From JAAFHB01 sp037128295 (GTDB lineage: Bacteria > Bacteroidota > Bacteroidia > Bacteroidales > Prolixibacteraceae), in NCBI GenBank assembly GCA_037128295.1, contig JBAXWR010000006.1, positions 7,314 through 71,313 of the forward strand: a stretch of 64,000 nt of DNA, written 5' to 3'. Position 1 is the first letter of the stretch, and the number at the start of each line of letters is the position of its first letter. Below, piece after piece: positions 26,914 to 35,635 of this stretch. Under the pieces are notes generated by a model. That model saw nothing but the letters and a program-made list of their open reading frames with translations, ran no database searches and was not told the origin of the DNA. A program made the position numbers and the translations under genes.

Positions 26914-27513
26914 ATGGGAACGACACCAGCTATGGATGATTATTTCCTTCTGCGTTTTAAGGAGGGTCATGAACCTGCCTTTGAAAAGGTTTTTAAGACT
27001 AACTATAACCGGATTGTTGGTTTTTGCAATCAATTCATTGGTGACAGGGACAAGTCCCAAAGTTTGGCTCAGGAGGCGTTTATTAAATTGTGGCTCAACC
27101 GCGAAAAGGTTAAATCAATGAACGGGATCCGTTCTTTTCTATACACTTCCGCTAAAACGGAATGTCTGAACTACCTCCGTCACCAAAAAGTCATCAACAA
27201 TTACAAGGATAGAAAGCTTCAGTTTTCTGAATCGGAATTAAACCTGGAAATTCTTGAATCTTTTGATTTTGACCTTCTTGAATTTTTTGAACTTGAAACA
27301 ATGATCAATCAGACTATCAATGAGTTACCCGATAAATGCCGATTGGTTTTCACAATGAGCCGGATCGACTGTAAAAAGAATTGCGAAATTGCAGAAGAAT
27401 TGGATATCTCTGTAAAATCTGTCGAAGCAAATATCACCAGAGCATTAAAGACGCTGAGAATCAGCTTGGCGGAATATTTACCCACCATTTTTATTGCATT
27501 TTTCATTCATTAG
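26914..27513 (+). CDS. ECF RNA polymerase sigma factor (Bacteroidota FecI-like family)
   Basis: 199 residues from the ATG at 26914; a second ATG at 26932 is also possible. Region 2 is seen as FKTNYNRIVGFCNQFIGDRDKSQSLAQEAFIKLW and region 4 as INELPDKCRLVFTMSRIDCKKNCEIAEELDISVKSVEANITRALKTLR, the usual helix-turn-helix. The C-terminus ends with a hydrophobic LAEYLPTIFIAFFIH tail. Sigma factors of this family are held by the FecR-like anti-sigma encoded next (27779) and released when the STN-bearing SusC (29000) binds its glycan, so this gene probably drives the SusCD operon. The promoter box fits the general housekeeping type. The alternative TTG at 26878 overlaps the promoter. Confidence 0.9.
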   Translation: MGTTPAMDDYFLLRFKEGHEPAFEKVFKTNYNRIVGFCNQFIGDRDKSQSLAQEAFIKLWLNREKVKSMNGIRSFLYTSAKTECLNYLRHQKVINNYKDRKLQFSESELNLEILESFDFDLLEFFELETMINQTINELPDKCRLVFTMSRIDCKKNCEIAEELDISVKSVEANITRALKTLRISLAEYLPTIFIAFFIH

Positions 27514-27530
27514 GAGCTTTAGATATTTAA

Positions 27531-27692
27531 GCTGCTGGCAATTGGCAACTGGCGGCTGGCATGGTTCGAATGCTGTATATGTCTCGTTTTTCAAAATGCT
27601 AACTATTAATCGTCATTTTCTGAACTTAAGTTCCGAATTACAAATTCCCACTGGACAACTGCCAGTTGCCAATAGCCAGTTGCTGGCAGCCA
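27531..27692. repeat. Long imperfect inverted repeat between sigma and anti-sigma genes
   Basis: CTGGCAATTGGCAACTGGC (27535-27553) pairs with GCCAGTTGCCAATAGCCAG (27661-27679) with two mismatches (17 of 19). The arms also contain further CTGGCGGCTGGCA and TGCTGGCAGCCAG blocks, so several alternative stems are possible. The ~108-base centre has no frame of note. It separates two genes that are usually adjacent, and may attenuate or terminate transcription between them, or be an inserted REP-like element. Confidence 0.6.
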
Positions 27693-27778
27693 GTAGCAAT
27701 AACAGGGGAAGAAAAAAATCAAAACCTATATAGGGTTAAACCGTATATGGGTGTACCTATCATGAAAACAACCAAGTA

Positions 27779-28762
27779 ATGGACGATCAATTGGTCAATA
27801 AATATTTAAGCAGGGAGGCTTCTGAGGAAGAAGTAGCCAGGCTGTTTCAATGGATCGAAGCAGCACCCGAAAATCGGAAAGAGTTTATCAGGTATAAAAA
27901 AATCAAAGCATTGACCTCTTCGGATAATGGTGACGAAACGCTAGTCTGGCAACACTCCTTTGCCCCCAGGTTCAGAAAGCAGAAGCTGGTAAAATTATAT
28001 TTACAGGTAGCCAAATATGCCGCTATCTTTTTACTGGTTTTTGCCACAGGGATGTCTGTTCAATACCTTGTTTCGGGCATTGACAAAGAAAGTCTTATCT
28101 ATCAGAATGTTACATCGATTTCTGCCCCTCCTGGACAAATGACTAATCTTGTATTACCTGACGGGACAAAGGTGGTGCTCAATTCAGGAAGTTCTGTTAC
28201 CTGGAATGGGGATTTTTTTCTGGGGAAAAGATCTATTACTCTTAAGGGGGAAGCTTTTTTCGATGTTACAAAAGATCAGGAACATCCGTTTATCGTTCAA
28301 ACCGCTTCCCTCAATTTCAAGGTATTTGGGACATCATTTAACATAGAGGCTTACCCTGAAGACAATATCATCAATACAACATTAGTGGAAGGTAGTCTTG
28401 GAGTTATGAACAAGACCGATAAAGAGTTACTTCGGCTCGTACCTGGTGAGAATGCCTATTTTGACACAAAAACTTCCAAATTGACAATCTTTAAAGTCAA
28501 TACAGCATTGTACACCACCTGGAAAGATGGGTTAATTACCTTCAGAAATGAAAAACTAAAAGACATCGCAAAAAAAATCGAACGCTGGTACAACGTAAAG
28601 GTCGTGATCAAAAACCCTAAGTTGGGCGAAGAAGCCTATTTTGGTACAATTATGAAGAACAAGCCAATTGATCAGATCCTTGAAGTCTTGAAATTGACCT
28701 CTTCCCTCAAATATAAAATTGTGATACGCCCAACTGAACCAACAATTGTTTACTGGGAGTAA
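27779..28762 (+). CDS. FecR-family anti-sigma factor
   Basis: 327 residues. The cytoplasmic N-terminus (to ~residue 65) binds the sigma factor (MDDQLVNKYLSREASEEEVARLF). One membrane helix follows (VAKYAAIFLLVFATGMSVQYLV, about residues 80-100). The periplasmic part contains the FecR core (LPDGTKVVLNSGSSVTW... LKGEAFFDVTKD... FKVFGTSFNIEAY) and a C-terminal DUF4974-type domain (RNEKLKDIAKKIERWYNVKVVI). It senses the STN domain of the SusC receptor at 29000 and controls the ECF sigma encoded upstream. The receptor is ~240 bp away, past a hairpin. The C-terminal sequence PTEPTIVYWE is complete, so the gene is intact. Confidence 0.92.
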   Translation: MDDQLVNKYLSREASEEEVARLFQWIEAAPENRKEFIRYKKIKALTSSDNGDETLVWQHSFAPRFRKQKLVKLYLQVAKYAAIFLLVFATGMSVQYLVSGIDKESLIYQNVTSISAPPGQMTNLVLPDGTKVVLNSGSSVTWNGDFFLGKRSITLKGEAFFDVTKDQEHPFIVQTASLNFKVFGTSFNIEAYPEDNIINTTLVEGSLGVMNKTDKELLRLVPGENAYFDTKTSKLTIFKVNTALYTTWKDGLITFRNEKLKDIAKKIERWYNVKVVIKNPKLGEEAYFGTIMKNKPIDQILEVLKLTSSLKYKIVIRPTEPTIVYWE

Positions 28763-28867
28763 AATTGGGGATGAAGCAAATTGGAAATGGATGTAAATAT
28801 ATGTAAATAATTGATATTTAAACAAATAACTAAATATGAAAAAAGATTCAAGTTAGTCGATAAAAAA

Positions 28868-28906
28868 AATCAGTCTGAAAATACTGGACATATTTCCAAA
28901 CTGATT
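28868..28906 (+). promoter_or_regulatory. Hairpin upstream of susC
   Basis: AATCAGTCTGAAAATA (28868-28883) and TATTTCCAAACTGATT (28891-28906) form a 16-bp stem with two mismatches and a 7-nt loop. It sits between the anti-sigma stop and the SusC start, 94 nt before the latter. A second small inverted repeat, CCGGAATC/GAATCCGG, follows at about 28914-28933. A leader structure for susCD or a terminator after the anti-sigma gene are the options; no T-run follows. Confidence 0.55.
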
Positions 28907-28999
28907 GATTTCACCGGAATCCGAAGAATCCGGCTAGTTAATTCAAAATAAGAACCTTCAGTCAAAAGATTAATTATTCATCAAAAACATTTCAAATTT

Positions 29000-31900
29000 A
29001 TGAAAATAACCAAAGGTTGTATTCCACTTAAGTGGGATATTCGAAAAATCTTGCGAATTATGAAAATTACTGTTGTATTGGTATTTGTTCTGACAGCCTA
29101 TTCCTTTGCGAATACTTTTGGGCAAAATCAAAAAATCAATCTCTCCATGGAGAACGCATCTTTTAAGGAGATCATCGAACGTTTGGAGAAAGAGAGCGGC
29201 TATTATGTGGTGGTCAAATACAACCAAAACCTTCTCGACAAAAAAGTTGATGCCAATTTTAAAGGGGCAACCGTAACCCAGATTCTGGACGATCTGTTGA
29301 AAGACAGTGGTTTAGGCTATAAAATTATTGATAAGTACATTGCCATCAACTCATTAAGCGAGATAAAATCCGCAGTACAGCAGCAAAAAGTGTTAAAGGG
29401 AAAAGTGACCGATTCCTCAGGTGCTTCTTTACCTGGCGTCTCTGTGGTTGTTAAGGGAACAACCTCCGGTGTGATAACCGATGGAAATGGAGCCTACTCG
29501 ATTTCAAATATTCCTGACAATGCAACCTTACAGTTTTCGTTTGTAGGAATGAAGGCACAGGAAATTGTAGTCGGGGGAAAAACAACCCTGAATGTGACAC
29601 TTGCAGAAGATGCCATTGGCATTGAAGAGGTTGTGGCAATTGGCTATGGAACGGTGAAGAAGAGCGACCTTACAGGCGCCGTTGCCTCTGTAAAAACCAG
29701 TGAGCTGCAACAAACTCCGATGACATCGATCGACCAGGGTCTGGTAGGCCGTGCTTCCGGAGTTCAGGTGACCCAAACATCCGGTATGCCCGGTGCGGTG
29801 GCTTCGATCAGGGTACGTGGTAGCAGTTCCATTCAGGGTGGAAATGAGCCACTTTATGTCATCGACGGATTTCCGGTTTACAATGGGGGCGGTTTTGGCA
29901 ATACTGGTGGAAAAGTGCAAATGAGCGGACTTTCAACGGTTAATCCCAGCGATATTGAATCGATAGAAATCCTCAAAGATGCAGCAGCAACTGCAATTTA
30001 TGGGGCGCGCGCAGCTAATGGGGTTGTGCTGATTACAACAAAAACCGGTAAAAAGGGGCGCGACATTGTTTCATTTGAGGCTAATTATGGAGTCCAGAAT
30101 GTGTCTAAAAAGATAGATGTTATGGGTGCCCAGGAATATGCAGCCCTTGTTAATGAGGCATATACAAACGACAAATTAACTGCTCCCTATGATGCAGCAG
30201 CGTTGGCAAAAATTGCCTTGTTGGGCAATGGTACCAATTGGCAGAACGAATTGTACAGGGGAGGTAAAACACAGAATTATCAGTTGACCTTTTCTGGTGG
30301 GGATGAGAAAACATCCTATGCCATTTCAGGAAATTATTTCGACCAGCAAGGTATTGTACTCAAATCCAATTTCAAGCGCTATTCCACCCGACTGAATTTT
30401 GACCGTAAAATAAATGACGTTTTTAAAATTGGTACCCATTTTTCAATCAGTCATACCATTAACAATGCTGTTCCAACAGATGCAGGTGGCCAGGACGGTG
30501 TCATCACCGGTGCTTTGAAGATGAACCCGATTTTACCTATTTATTCAAACGTTTTAACCGGCGAATATACGCAGGTGAATACCCCCGGAACATTGGAACC
30601 CAACCCGATAGCTACAGCCAAAGAGCAGATTTTCAACAATGCAACAACAAGGTTATTGGGTGACATCAATGGGGAATTTAAAATCATTGAAGGCTTAACT
30701 GCAAAGGTGACCATGGGTGCTGACATTTTCTATGATAAAGCGAACCAATATACCCCTAACACGATTTATCAATCAAATGGGAAGGCAACTGCAACCGTTA
30801 GTGTCAATCGCTCAATCAACTGGTTGAACGAAAACACCCTCAACTGGGTAAAGACTTTTAACGACATCCACTCTTTCAATGTGCTGGCTGGTTTTACGAT
30901 GCAGCAAAACAATACTGAATACGTGATGGGTTCGGCCTCCGATTTTGTGAATAACATCATGACATACAACAATATGGGTGCAGGGGCCTTGTACAATCAA
31001 CCCGGATCATCGGGTATTCAGTGGAACCTGATGTCGTATCTTGCACGTGTCAACTACACTTTTAAAAACCGCTATTTGTTTTCAGCTAATTCCCGTGTTG
31101 ATGGTTCCTCGCGATTTGGAACCAACAATAAATATGGTTTCTTCCCCTCAGGTTCATTCGGATGGCGCGTGACAGAAGAAGATTTTATGAAATCACTTAA
31201 AGCAACGATTTCCAATTTAAAACTAAGGGGTAGCTACGGTTTTACAGGTAATACAGAAATCGGCGTTTACGAATCGCTTGCTACCCTTGGCAATGCAAGT
31301 TGGATGATTGGCAATCAGTTGGTTTCAGGTTTTTATCCCAACAAAATTCCAAACCCCGATTTGAAATGGGAACGCACAGGTCAACTTGATGTTGGATTGG
31401 ATCTGGGTATTTTTGACAATCGTCTCCGCTTCACAGCCGACTATTATCGCAAAAAAACAACTGACTTGCTTTATAACGTTTCAATACCTGCAGTTTCTGG
31501 GTATTCGACAATGCTTAAAAACATAGGGAGTGTTGAAAATAAAGGTGTTGAACTTTCATTGGAAAGCGACAATTTCACTGGCAATTTTAAATGGACCACA
31601 GCTTTCAATATTTCGTTCAACAAAAACAAAGTTTTGGAGCTTGGTGGAGAATCTTACAAAGAAATGCCTGAAGGGGACGGCCACCTGAAAACAGGTTCGA
31701 TCCGACGTTTGGTAGTCGGCCAACCGATTGGTGTTTTCTACGGCTACGTTTTTGATGGGATCTTTCAGGATGCAACTGAAACAGCGGCACAAACTTCCTC
31801 AACTTCACCAATTGGGATCGGGTTACGCCGTTACAAGGATTTGAATGGGGACAAAAAGATCGATGCAGTGAACGACAGACGGATCCTTGGGGATGCCAAT

Positions 31901-32389
31901 CCTGATTTCTTTGGGGGCCTAACAAATACACTTAGCTATAAAGGGCTGGAATTGAATGTATTTGTACAGTATAACTATGGCAATGAACTTTTTAACTACA
32001 ATGCAATTGAGTTGGAGATGCCTACAGGTGGGCAAAATGTTTACGCCGACCTTGTAAACAGGTGGACACCTACAAATCCAAGTACTGTTTATCCAAAAGC
32101 GAATACAAACCGTGCGGTTTTGGTAAGCGACCATTGGGTGGAAGATGGATCTTACATCAAATTGAAGACACTTTCATTGTCGTACAATTTCCCCAATCTC
32201 AAAAACAAACACATCCAGGGGGTAAAATTATATGTGACTGGTCAGAACCTTCTGACATTGACCAACTATCGTGGATACGACCCGGAGGTCAGTTACCGTG
32301 GTGCTTCAACATTGGAAGCTGGTGAAGATTTTGGAGGTTATCCTCAGTCCAAAACCTTTATGATGGGCGTTAAAATAGACATGAAATAA
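29000..32389 (+). CDS. susC: SusC/RagA-family TonB-dependent outer-membrane receptor with STN signalling domain
   Basis: 1129 residues. Start ATG at 29000; signal peptide within residues ~10-45. Residues ~48-115 form an STN domain (INLSMENASFKEIIERLEKESG ... TVTQILDDLLKDSGLGYKII) that contacts the FecR-type anti-sigma. A carboxypeptidase-like regulatory domain follows (LKGKVTDSSGASLPGVSVVVKG ... VITDGNGAYSI, residues ~133-205), then the plug with EEVVAIGYGTVKKSDLTG and LYVIDGFPVY, and the beta-barrel to the C-terminal strand (FMMGVKIDMK). Together with SusD (18 bp downstream) it imports oligosaccharides across the outer membrane with TonB energy. The STN domain ties transport to the sigma/anti-sigma genes next door, so glycan binding probably induces this cluster. 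Confidence 0.95.
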   Translation: MKITKGCIPLKWDIRKILRIMKITVVLVFVLTAYSFANTFGQNQKINLSMENASFKEIIERLEKESGYYVVVKYNQNLLDKKVDANFKGATVTQILDDLLKDSGLGYKIIDKYIAINSLSEIKSAVQQQKVLKGKVTDSSGASLPGVSVVVKGTTSGVITDGNGAYSISNIPDNATLQFSFVGMKAQEIVVGGKTTLNVTLAEDAIGIEEVVAIGYGTVKKSDLTGAVASVKTSELQQTPMTSIDQGLVGRASGVQVTQTSGMPGAVASIRVRGSSSIQGGNEPLYVIDGFPVYNGGGFGNTGGKVQMSGLSTVNPSDIESIEILKDAAATAIYGARAANGVVLITTKTGKKGRDIVSFEANYGVQNVSKKIDVMGAQEYAALVNEAYTNDKLTAPYDAAALAKIALLGNGTNWQNELYRGGKTQNYQLTFSGGDEKTSYAISGNYFDQQGIVLKSNFKRYSTRLNFDRKINDVFKIGTHFSISHTINNAVPTDAGGQDGVITGALKMNPILPIYSNVLTGEYTQVNTPGTLEPNPIATAKEQIFNNATTRLLGDINGEFKIIEGLTAKVTMGADIFYDKANQYTPNTIYQSNGKATATVSVNRSINWLNENTLNWVKTFNDIHSFNVLAGFTMQQNNTEYVMGSASDFVNNIMTYNNMGAGALYNQPGSSGIQWNLMSYLARVNYTFKNRYLFSANSRVDGSSRFGTNNKYGFFPSGSFGWRVTEEDFMKSLKATISNLKLRGSYGFTGNTEIGVYESLATLGNASWMIGNQLVSGFYPNKIPNPDLKWERTGQLDVGLDLGIFDNRLRFTADYYRKKTTDLLYNVSIPAVSGYSTMLKNIGSVENKGVELSLESDNFTGNFKWTTAFNISFNKNKVLELGGESYKEMPEGDGHLKTGSIRRLVVGQPIGVFYGYVFDGIFQDATETAAQTSSTSPIGIGLRRYKDLNGDKKIDAVNDRRILGDANPDFFGGLTNTLSYKGLELNVFVQYNYGNELFNYNAIELEMPTGGQNVYADLVNRWTPTNPSTVYPKANTNRAVLVSDHWVEDGSYIKLKTLSLSYNFPNLKNKHIQGVKLYVTGQNLLTLTNYRGYDPEVSYRGASTLEAGEDFGGYPQSKTFMMGVKIDMK

Positions 32390-32407
32390 TCTAAAAATCT
32401 GATAGCA

Positions 32408-33892
32408 ATGAAAAAAGTAACATTATATACCGTTTTAACTTTTCTGTCTGTTTTTTCGTCGTGTTCTTTTTTAGATGAGAACCCGACCGACAGATTGGTC
32501 GTCAACAATTTCTATTCAAGTGCTAAAGATGCACAGGCTGCTGTCGATGCCGGCTATGCTCAGCTTAATAACCTGTATAACAGGTTAATGTATATGTTAG
32601 GTGACCTTCCCACCGACGACATGAAAAATGGGTTGGGAATGCCGAATGCCTTCCTGCAGAACCTTGAATTTTTAAGGATAGATTCACAGAATACATTTGT
32701 TAAGGACATGTGGACCAATTGTTATGCGGGGATTTCGCGATGCAATGCTGCAGTCGAAAATATCCCGAAGGTCACAATGGATGAAGCACTTAAAAACAGG
32801 TTGATCGGAGAAGCCAAATTTCTTCGTGCCCTCTACTATTTTAACCTTGTCCGTTTTTTTGGTGATGTTCCATTGATCACAAAGCTTGAATCGATCAGCG
32901 ATGCAATGGGTCCACGTATTCCCAAAGAACAGATTTATCAACAGATTATTGATGACCTCACCTTTGCGGAAGCCAATCTTCCATTAAGGAAAGACTATTC
33001 AACTAAAGACGAAGGACGTGCAACCAAAGGTGCTGCCAAAATTTTACTTGGAAAAGTTTACCTGACCAAGGGCGATTACGCAAAAGCAAAAGATAAACTG
33101 GCAGAAGTGGTTGAAAGTGAAGCCACCTACGGTTATGGATTGCAGCCCAATTATGCTGATAACTGGAATACCGCCAAAGAAACTGGAATTGAGGCTGTTT
33201 TCTATCTTGAATATAAGAAAGCACCTTATACTTCCAATGGTGAAATGGGCCTCGCAGGACCTAAATATTCACTTCCCGGAGGAACAATTGGAGTAACCGG
33301 TTCGAACGAAGCCGACATCCCAACCCGCGAATTGTACGATCAGTTCAGCGCAAAAGACACCCGTCGGGCCAAAAATTTCCGGTTCGATTTTACAAACCCC
33401 GTTACCGGAAAGGTTTTGACCTCTTCGATCCCGATCTCAGGGAAGTATTGGCAGGATGGCGTTCTTTCGTCAACCGATTGTGATGTTAATATGCACATCA
33501 TTCGTTATGCCGATGCGATCTTGATGTATGCTGAAGCCCTTAATGAAACAGGAGATGCAGTAAAATCTTTATTGCAACTTAACCGTGTCAGAACCCGCGC
33601 TTTTGGCGATGTAAGTGGAAATTATTCCACATTGTCGAAAGACGACTTTAAAAAGGCTGTGATCAATGAACGGAGGTTGGAATTTGTCCATGAGGGAAAT
33701 CGGTGGTTCGACTTGTCACGGACCGGAACATTCGTTCAGCGCATGAAAGACCATAGTTTATACGAATCTACTGTAGCAGAGAAAATCAAAACAGATATTG
33801 CGGCCAATGTTAAGGAGGCACATTTGCTGATGCCTATCCCACAGTTGGAACTGGATTTGAATCCAGCCCTGAAACAAAATACAGGATATTGA
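32408..33892 (+). CDS. susD: SusD/RagB-family surface glycan-binding lipoprotein
   Basis: 494 residues. The signal peptide ends with a lipobox, FSSC (Cys ~19), so it is lipidated and carried to the cell surface. The body shows the SusD-type tetratricopeptide-like helices (FLRALYYFNLVRFFGDVPLITK, LLGKVYLTKGDYAKAKDKL) and the C-terminal RagB motifs (RYADAILMYAEALNE, LLQLNRVRTRA, INERRLEFVHEGNRWFDLSRTG). It caps the SusC barrel and binds the glycan to be imported. The ATG lies 18 bp after the susC stop, so the pair is one operon. The glycan cannot be told from sequence alone; the sulfatases downstream suggest a sulfated one. Confidence 0.95.
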   Translation: MKKVTLYTVLTFLSVFSSCSFLDENPTDRLVVNNFYSSAKDAQAAVDAGYAQLNNLYNRLMYMLGDLPTDDMKNGLGMPNAFLQNLEFLRIDSQNTFVKDMWTNCYAGISRCNAAVENIPKVTMDEALKNRLIGEAKFLRALYYFNLVRFFGDVPLITKLESISDAMGPRIPKEQIYQQIIDDLTFAEANLPLRKDYSTKDEGRATKGAAKILLGKVYLTKGDYAKAKDKLAEVVESEATYGYGLQPNYADNWNTAKETGIEAVFYLEYKKAPYTSNGEMGLAGPKYSLPGGTIGVTGSNEADIPTRELYDQFSAKDTRRAKNFRFDFTNPVTGKVLTSSIPISGKYWQDGVLSSTDCDVNMHIIRYADAILMYAEALNETGDAVKSLLQLNRVRTRAFGDVSGNYSTLSKDDFKKAVINERRLEFVHEGNRWFDLSRTGTFVQRMKDHSLYESTVAEKIKTDIAANVKEAHLLMPIPQLELDLNPALKQNTGY

Positions 33893-33954
33893 TCCGTATT
33901 TAATTGATATATATAAATATACTGTAACAAAAGAATCCAATTAACACAAAGGTT

Positions 33955-34006
33955 TGCAAAGAGCGCATCATCATAAAAAAGGCTTTATAAGATTGCGTTC
34001 TTTGCA
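33955..34006 (+). terminator. Hairpin after susD
   Basis: TGCAAAGAGCGCA (33955-33967) pairs with TGCGTTCTTTGCA (33994-34006) with one mismatch across a 26-nt loop. It lies 63 bp after the susD stop and just before the -7 box of the sulfatase gene. It resembles the CGCAAAGA-rich element at 7.8-8.0 kb. Confidence 0.55.
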
Positions 34007-34036
34007 TTAACTTTCTGTACCTGGTTGTATAACTTG

Positions 34037-34044
34037 TATATTTG
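34037..34044 (+). promoter_or_regulatory. -7 box (TATATTTG) upstream of the first sulfatase
   Basis: TATATTTG, 47 nt before the ATG at 34092, fits TAnnTTTG. With the hairpin ahead of it, the sulfatase genes may start their own transcript. Confidence 0.45.
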
Positions 34045-34091
34045 GATTGCATTAATTAGATTTTTAATTGTTTAACACAACATTACCACAC

Positions 34092-35555
34092 ATGAACATT
34101 CTGCCTCAAATTTCGATTGGTATGTCAATGCTTTTGCCGGGAATAAGTGCATTTGCCCAAACAAGTCCGGCATCAAAAATTAAACAGCCCAATATCATCC
34201 TTATTTTGATGGACGACATGGGCTATGGTGACCTAAGTTGTTATGGGGCAACAGGATATAAAACACCAAATCTGGACAGGATGGCGAGAACAGGAATCCG
34301 GTTTACAAGTTTCCTTTCTGCCCAAGCTGTTTGCAGTGCATCGCGTGCCGGGATTTTAACAGGATGTTATCCCAACCGGCTGGGCATTTCGGGCGCCCTT
34401 TCCCCAACAGCCGAAATCGGTTTAAACCCTTCGGAGACAACAATTCCAGAGGTACTAAAACAGAAAAATTACAAAACTGGGGCAATCGGTAAGTGGCATT
34501 TGGGGCATCTTCGGCAGTTCCTTCCACTCCAGCAAGGTTTTGACGAATATCTTGGCCTTCCCTATTCGAACGATATGTGGCCGGTGTATTTTGACGGGTC
34601 CCGGAATTTCCCAAATGAATATGCGAGGAAACTGGCTTTCCCCGAATTGCCGCTGATCAAAAACAACGACAAGATCAGGGAGATGAAAACCCTTGATGAT
34701 CAGTCGGAGTTGACAACCATATACACAGAAACAGCCGTTGATTTTATTAACCGGAACAAAAAGAACCCGTTCTTTCTTTACATGGCCCATTCAATGCCTC
34801 ATGTCCCGTTGGCGGTTTCCGCTAAATTTAAGGGGAAAAGCAGTCAGGGATTGTATGGCGATGTGATCATGGAAATCGACTGGTCGGTGGGTGAAGTTAT
34901 GAAAGCCTTGGAAAAGAATGGGTTGGATAAAAATACACTTGTTGTATTTACCTCAGACAATGGTCCCTGGTTGAATTTTGGGAACAATGCCGGATCAACG
35001 GGTGGTTTGCGTGAAGGAAAAGGCGCCAGCTTTGAAGGTGGGCAACGCGTCCCCTGTATCATGAAATGGCCTGCACAAATAGCCGGGGGTACGATCTGCA
35101 ATAAACTTGCCTCAACAATCGACCTTCTTCCAACATTTGCAGCAATCACCAACTCCACTCTACCAGCAAATAAAATTGATGGCGTGAATATTTTACCCCT
35201 TTTACTCGGCGACGAAAATGCCAATCCAAGGGAAACCTTCATTTATTACTATCGCAAAAACAGCCTTGAAGCCATCCGGAAAGGTACCTGGAAACTGGTT
35301 TTTGCCCATCCCGGAAGGACATACATCGGGTTTAAACCAGGAGCCAATGGATTCCCCGGGCCCACAAATGAAAATTTCCAGCATGAAGAAGGACTATACG
35401 ACCTCCGCCGCGACCCGGGAGAAAGGTACGATGTGAAAGAATATTATCCTGAAGTTGTGGCCGAGTTGAAAAAACTGGCCGATGAGGCACGCCTCGACCT
35501 CGGCGATGATATCCTGCAGGTCAAAGGGGCAAACATAAGGGAAGTAGGTCATTGA
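34092..35555 (+). CDS. Secreted S1-family sulfatase (Cys-type)
   Basis: I take the ATG at 34092 (487 residues); the longer frame begins with TTG at 34068 and would place eight extra residues before the signal peptide (MNILPQISIGMSMLLPGISAFAQ). Motifs: LILMDDMGYGD (calcium-binding Asp pair), QAVCSASRAG with the formylglycine precursor at Cys81 in the C-x-A-S-R pattern, GKWHLGH, TSDNGPW. Sulfatases hydrolyse sulfate esters; the Cys is converted to formylglycine by a maturase. The 34092 start gives a signal peptide with Ala-x-Ala before Gln, so it is periplasmic. It lies in the SusCD cluster, consistent with a sulfated glycan. The other sulfatase 80 bp downstream has a Ser at the equivalent position. 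Confidence 0.92.
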   Translation: MNILPQISIGMSMLLPGISAFAQTSPASKIKQPNIILILMDDMGYGDLSCYGATGYKTPNLDRMARTGIRFTSFLSAQAVCSASRAGILTGCYPNRLGISGALSPTAEIGLNPSETTIPEVLKQKNYKTGAIGKWHLGHLRQFLPLQQGFDEYLGLPYSNDMWPVYFDGSRNFPNEYARKLAFPELPLIKNNDKIREMKTLDDQSELTTIYTETAVDFINRNKKNPFFLYMAHSMPHVPLAVSAKFKGKSSQGLYGDVIMEIDWSVGEVMKALEKNGLDKNTLVVFTSDNGPWLNFGNNAGSTGGLREGKGASFEGGQRVPCIMKWPAQIAGGTICNKLASTIDLLPTFAAITNSTLPANKIDGVNILPLLLGDENANPRETFIYYYRKNSLEAIRKGTWKLVFAHPGRTYIGFKPGANGFPGPTNENFQHEEGLYDLRRDPGERYDVKEYYPEVVAELKKLADEARLDLGDDILQVKGANIREVGH

Positions 35556-35635
35556 CATTGTAGAAACTTCTCCGACAGGTAAAAATAACGTGGAAATAAT
35601 TGAAATAAAGTTGAAATATTAATTCAAAACAATGT

